Of a stretch of 25,679 nucleotides of DNA, positions 21,589 through 25,679 are shown one piece after another. Each line of letters opens with the position of its first letter. Within the stretch, counting starts at the first letter, position 1. The position numbers and the translations under genes were made by a program. The notes beneath the pieces are model-generated. The model worked only from the letters and a program-made list of their open reading frames with translations, did not search any database and was not told the origin of the DNA. This stretch comes from Lentisphaeria bacterium UBA1724 (GTDB lineage: Bacteria > Verrucomicrobiota > Lentisphaeria > Oligosphaerales > Oligosphaeraceae). The stretch lies in the NCBI GenBank assembly GCA_002315885.1, contig DCIO01000133.1:1-25679 (forward strand), in the 5' to 3' direction.

Positions 21589-23838
21589 CTAGTGTGGTAG
21601 GGTGACGTCGGCTTCCAGGAGTTTGAAGATACGCGTCAGGGATTGGATGAATGCCAGGATCATGGTCTGACCTTCTTCTCTGCGGTCTTCCTTGAAGGCG
21701 TCCATGATGGCGACGGTCTTTTCGGAGTGGTCGATGAGTCCGATGGCGGCCAGTTGTCCCTTGAGGCGATGGAGCAGCGCCAATGTCTCCTGGGTATTTC
21801 CTCTCTGTGCGTAGCTGCCCAGGTTGTCTAGCAGAGGTCGCCAGTCGGTCAGTGTCTGTGCTAGGAGCATCTTGATTTCTCCCAGGGAGAGCTGGTATTG
21901 CTCCCGCATGAAGTCGTGCATACGCCGGACCGTCGCCAATTCGGGTGATTCCGCGGTTTCGCCGTCGGTCTCGCGCAATTCCCGTTCGGGGGTGATGCCC
22001 AGGGAGTCCGCGATACAAAGGAGGAGCTGGTCTCGTTCGAAGGGCTTGGGAATGAAGCCCGTGGACCCCGCCCCCAGCGCTTTCTCCACGTCTTCCTGGT
22101 ATGCGGACGCAGTCAACGCCACAATGGCGGTGGTGGCGCTGTCGGGGAGTTTCCGGATTTCCCGGATGGCGGTATAGCCGTCCATGATGGGCATTTGGAT
22201 GTCCATGAAAATCAGATCGAAGTGCATCTGCTTGCAGAGTTCCAGCGCCTCGCGGCCATTTTCGGCAGTGCGGTAGGGCAGTCCCACGGATTGGCAGATG
22301 GTCTCCAGCAGGAAGAGGTTGGTGAGTGTATCGTCCACCAGCAGCGCCCAGTGTTTTTTGAGTTCCGTGCGTGGGAGCTTCACGTGATACAAATCCGAGA
22401 GATGGACCTGTTCCTCGGGTTTGGATACTGCGCAACGCAGGGTGAAGAAGAAGCAACTCCCTTCGCCTGGCTTGCTGGTCAGTTGCAGCTCACCGCCCAG
22501 CAACTGGACGAGCGCGTGGGAGATGGTCAGACCAAGACCCGTGCCGCCAAAGCGTCTGGCAATGGAGCTGTCCGCCTGTTCGTATGGCTTGAAGAGGTGC
22601 TTCTGCTCACTCTGGGTCATGCCGATACCTGAATCACGCACCGCAAAATCCACCCGGTAGAATTGCTCGTCTTCTGTGATGACGGAAATCTCCAGGACTA
22701 CTTCCCCGCGCTCGGTGAATTTTACCGCGTTTCCCAGCAGGTTGTCCAGTACTTGCCGCAGGAGTGACGGGTCGGTCCGCAGGAGCACCGCACCCTCGGG
22801 ACCTCGGAAATCCAGCTGGACTTTCAGGGTTTTGCCGTGGATGGACTGCTTGATGAGTGCTACGCGCTCCTCCGCAAAGGTCCTCAAGTCGAAGGTCATT
22901 TCTGAGGGCGCCAATTTCCCCGCACGCAATTTCGTGAAATCCAGGATTTCGTTGATAACGTGCACCAGTCCCTTTGCGCTGGAGTCGATGATACGGAGAT
23001 ACTGCTTCTGCTGGTCGTTAAGCTGTGTCTCCTTCAGACTCGACAGGAAGCCCAGCAGACCATTCATGGGAGTGCGGATTTCGTGGGACATGGTGGCGAT
23101 GAAGTGCTCGCGCTCCTGGCTCTCCTTTCGCACACGACGCAGGAGTTCGTTCAGACCCTCCGTGAAAACGGGGTCGTCTTCATTGGCATTTGCGCGATGG
23201 TCGGGGGCTGTGTCGCCCTCCAGGAGTGTCCCCGTGGGTAAGGCAAGATAATTCCGCAGCGTTTGATGCTGTTGCCGGCGGGTGCGAACCAATACCTGGA
23301 TTGCGTAGATGGCGGCTAGCAGGAGCGGCAACGGCCATAGCCAGCAGAAAATGCCGTAGTATGTGGCGTAGGAACCGATGGCGGCGGTATCCCGTTGGAT
23401 AATCTTGTCGGCTTCCGCCATAAGCTTGGAAATTTCATCCAGTGGCTTTGAGGCATCTCGGGCATCCAGGAGGATGGAAAATTGTGCACGGAGGGATTTG
23501 TCAATATCATCCAGCAAATCGATGTCCTTCTTATGAAGCGGGTCCTGAAGGATAATCAGTTCACGCATGCGGTCTTCCTGGCGGTCCTTTTCCTTGCGGA
23601 ATGCCGAAAGGAAGGCCTCACGCTTGTCCAATGCGGCGCGTCGTTGTGCGTCCACGGCACTCTGTGTGAGAAGGAGCTCCTGCTGCCAGCCGCTCTGGAT
23701 GCCGCTAAGCACGGGCGGGAGTTTTCCCGACACGGTAAGTCCGTCCCGCAGTAGTTTTCCCAGGATAAGGACGATGAGCAGGTAGGCGAGAAGTCCCGCG
23801 AGCAGGTACCATTGTCTGCGTGTCAGGCTAGGAAACAT
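21589..23838 (-). CDS. Hybrid histidine kinase with receiver and Hpt domains
   Basis: This 749-residue membrane sensor carries a whole phosphorelay. There are two membrane segments (about 11-30 and 160-184) enclosing a ~130-residue, charged, mostly helical periplasmic region with no recognised ligand fold. The HisKA site is His252 in 'MSHEIRTPMNG'. The ATPase domain shows the N box around Asn370, 'DSGIGM' (402-407) and 'GGTGLGL' (431-437). The receiver has 'LLVDD' (499-503) and acceptor Asp546 in 'FMDIQMPIMDG'. The C-terminal Hpt has His690 in 'LLHRLKGQLAAIGL'. This is the BarA/ArcB type of architecture. No separate response regulator is in the window, so the final acceptor is elsewhere. The output and signal are unknown; the DNA-repair genes downstream are only neighbours by position. 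Confidence 0.93.
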   Translation of the reverse strand: MFPSLTRRQWYLLAGLLAYLLIVLILGKLLRDGLTVSGKLPPVLSGIQSGWQQELLLTQSAVDAQRRAALDKREAFLSAFRKEKDRQEDRMRELIILQDPLHKKDIDLLDDIDKSLRAQFSILLDARDASKPLDEISKLMAEADKIIQRDTAAIGSYATYYGIFCWLWPLPLLLAAIYAIQVLVRTRRQQHQTLRNYLALPTGTLLEGDTAPDHRANANEDDPVFTEGLNELLRRVRKESQEREHFIATMSHEIRTPMNGLLGFLSSLKETQLNDQQKQYLRIIDSSAKGLVHVINEILDFTKLRAGKLAPSEMTFDLRTFAEERVALIKQSIHGKTLKVQLDFRGPEGAVLLRTDPSLLRQVLDNLLGNAVKFTERGEVVLEISVITEDEQFYRVDFAVRDSGIGMTQSEQKHLFKPYEQADSSIARRFGGTGLGLTISHALVQLLGGELQLTSKPGEGSCFFFTLRCAVSKPEEQVHLSDLYHVKLPRTELKKHWALLVDDTLTNLFLLETICQSVGLPYRTAENGREALELCKQMHFDLIFMDIQMPIMDGYTAIREIRKLPDSATTAIVALTASAYQEDVEKALGAGSTGFIPKPFERDQLLLCIADSLGITPERELRETDGETAESPELATVRRMHDFMREQYQLSLGEIKMLLAQTLTDWRPLLDNLGSYAQRGNTQETLALLHRLKGQLAAIGLIDHSEKTVAIMDAFKEDRREEGQTMILAFIQSLTRIFKLLEADVTLPH

Positions 23839-23866
23839 AGTGTGAATGCCGAAAAGTCGTATAGGG

Positions 23867-23895
23867 ACTATGACTTGTCAGGAAAATCGTGACAA
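23867..23895 (-). promoter_or_regulatory. Candidate promoter and inverted repeat before the kinase
   Basis: On the minus strand, TTGTCA (23890-23895) and CATAGT (23867-23872) are 17 bases apart. The same TTGTCA is one half of the inverted repeat TTGTCA-N9-TGACAA (23875-23895), so a dimeric regulator could occlude the -35 region. The ATG is at 23838. The evidence is motif spacing only. Confidence 0.3.
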
Positions 23896-23906
23896 AGTGT
23901 AATGAA

Positions 23907-23943
23907 AAAGCGGGGCAGTCCCGGAGGGGGGCCGTCCCGCTTT
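23907..23943 (-). terminator. Rho-independent terminator after the LA_2272-like gene
   Basis: AAAGCGGG (23936-23943 on the minus strand) pairs with CCCGCTTT (23907-23914). The loop is long and G/C-rich with possible further pairing, and TTT of the stem runs on into TT before CATT. It lies 32 bases after the stop of the repeat protein. Confidence 0.8.
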
Positions 23944-23975
23944 AGTTTATCTGGAATCCGGGTCTGTTGTTTGGA

Positions 23976-24515
23976 TTAGAAGCAGAAGTTGATGATGGGG
24001 AAGAAGGGCACCGTGGACTTGGTGGCGATGTTGATCAGACCAATCTGGAGCCCCTGCAGGAATTCGGTGTAGTTGACGATACCGATTTCGATGCCGTGGA
24101 ATTCCAGTGAGGTATTGACCAGACCCACTTCAATGCCGCTGACCTGGCTGGAGGCGGAGTTCACCAGACCCACCATGATACCCGCGGAGGTGTCGGAGAG
24201 ATTCACCAAACCCACCTGCAGACCTGCGAAGGAACCGCTGGTCTTGTTGAAGAGGTTGACCTGCAACGCGGCAACGCGGGCCTCCAAGTCGGAGCCTTGC
24301 TCGTTGGCGATGGAGACAAAACCCAGGTCGATACCAGTGACCTGCGCATTGCTACCGTAGGGCAGATTCAATTTCAGACCGCTGATGGAGATTTCTGGGG
24401 GGACCAGCTGTGCCTTGGGTGCCCACAGGCTCAACTGCAGGGCAGTGTTGTCAAAAGCGGGCAGGACGCAGGCGGTCAGGAACAGGAACGCAAAAATCAG
24501 GAGTGCTTTCTTCAT
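23976..24515 (-). CDS. LA_2272-like exported repeat protein
   Basis: This 179-residue protein starts 'MKKALLIFAFLFLTAC', which fits a lipoprotein signal (lipobox LTAC, Cys16); cleavage after 'VLPA' by signal peptidase I is an alternative. Residues 98-165 hold five units of 14-15 residues with the pattern G-[LI]-x-[VI]-G-[LI]-[VI]-N, and a weaker match lies at 61-68. The C-terminus is hydrophobic ('FFPIINFCF') and ends in Phe like many outer-membrane strands. These traits match the LA_2272 family of surface repeat proteins. The function of the family is not known to me. I chose the ATG at 24515 because it gives the signal peptide. The gene stands between two terminators and so is probably its own transcription unit. 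Confidence 0.8.
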   Translation of the reverse strand: MKKALLIFAFLFLTACVLPAFDNTALQLSLWAPKAQLVPPEISISGLKLNLPYGSNAQVTGIDLGFVSIANEQGSDLEARVAALQVNLFNKTSGSFAGLQVGLVNLSDTSAGIMVGLVNSASSQVSGIEVGLVNTSLEFHGIEIGIVNYTEFLQGLQIGLINIATKSTVPFFPIINFCF

Positions 24516-24658
24516 GGCAGAATTCGAGAAAAAGAGTGGGGTAGTTTTATGGATATGCGGATGTATTTTTGCTACGGAATAAAGGTAATCTCCTTTTTCT
24601 GTTTTGTTGCACGCGCGCGAAGAATTTTTCTTATTTTGTTGTTGAAATCTGAAAAAAG

Positions 24659-24697
24659 AAAAGACCGACTGCATCTATGGGTTGCAATCGGTCTTTT
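24659..24697 (-). terminator. Rho-independent terminator after the prepilin-like gene
   Basis: AAAAGACCGA and its complement TCGGTCTTTT form a 10-bp stem, continued by TGCA/TGCA after one mismatch. The T-rich tract TTCTTTTTTC follows on the minus strand. It closes the prepilin-like gene. Confidence 0.88.
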
Positions 24698-24700
24698 CGG

Positions 24701-24731
24701 GTCTAGACGACGGAATGCCGTCTCGACAGGC
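24701..24731. repeat. REP-like palindrome
   Basis: The segment contains CGACGGAATGCCGTC, a GACGG/CCGTC palindrome within a context (TCGAGACGGC on the minus strand) that resembles the 32-bp repeats at 4889-4952. It lies between the prepilin-like stop and its terminator. Confidence 0.45.
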
Positions 24732-24733
24732 GA

Positions 24734-25582
<849 letters not shown>

Positions 25583-25630
25583 TCTTGTCTTTCTTGGGTG
25601 TTTAGGGTTTGTTCTCAAAATAAACGGAAG

Positions 25631-25658
25631 CAAAAAGATATAGCCCTTTTTCGGCTAT
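25631..25658 (-). terminator. Hairpin with T-run upstream of the prepilin-like gene
   Basis: ATAGCC and GGCTAT (25653-25658 and 25640-25645) pair around a 7-base loop, and CTTTTTG follows on the minus strand. It may terminate a gene beyond the right edge. It may also be a leader hairpin of the prepilin-like gene, since the 97-base gap to the edge has no other feature. Confidence 0.5.
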
Positions 25659-25679
25659 GAAGTAAATATAAACAAATTT

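Noticed and set aside
21533..22456. Minus-strand 307-codon frame inside the histidine kinase gene
   Set aside because: It lies in another frame under the receiver and Hpt domains, is rich in Arg, Pro and His, and has no domain signature.

Overview
The window reads as chromosomal DNA of a Lentisphaerota bacterium, probably Victivallis-like. The basis is a prepilin-like protein with a C-terminal H-x9-DG motif, a family greatly expanded in that phylum, together with many glycoside hydrolases of types common there (GH2, GH106-like, GH123/DUF4091, DUF4838, stand-alone CBM9-like domains) and an LA_2272-type repeat protein. This is inference from protein families; no rRNA or marker gene is present. 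All fifteen convincing genes lie on the minus strand, so transcription runs from the right edge to the left. I see no tRNA, rRNA, CRISPR array or recognisable insertion sequence, and no gene-free stretch longer than about 300 bases.

Right part (25.6 to 18.9 kb): an H-x9-DG prepilin-like protein and an LA_2272-like exported repeat protein, each followed by a rho-independent terminator. Next come a hybrid histidine kinase carrying kinase, receiver and Hpt domains in one chain, then an XPB-type SF2 helicase whose 3' end overlaps a Bax1/DUF790 nuclease. The helicase-nuclease pair is a DNA-repair module best known from archaea.

Middle (18.8 to 8.9 kb): an exported GH123-like protein and a GH2 beta-mannosidase 14 nt apart, then a DUF4838 protein, then a large GH106-like enzyme. 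Two genes that each join an AAA ATPase to a PD-(D/E)xK-like domain bracket the DUF4838 gene and look like later arrivals. One of them appears to have replaced most of an older gene, whose last ~30 codons still overlap the DUF4838 start. The other has three tandem palindromic repeats directly upstream of a candidate promoter.

Left part (8.9 kb to the edge): the GH106-like gene is followed after 6 nt by phosphatidylserine decarboxylase. A truncated-looking GH2 hydrolase and three tandem CBM9-like genes follow; two of these encode closely related lipoproteins. The carbohydrate genes together suggest uptake and intracellular breakdown of a complex heteroglycan, but the substrate cannot be read from the sequence.

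The most unusual non-coding content is a set of short-period repeats at gene junctions: 7-bp repeats at four places, one inside a perfect 69-bp tandem duplication; 9-bp repeats forming a long inverted repeat; a 32-bp tandem pair with a hairpin core; and the three operator-like palindromes.
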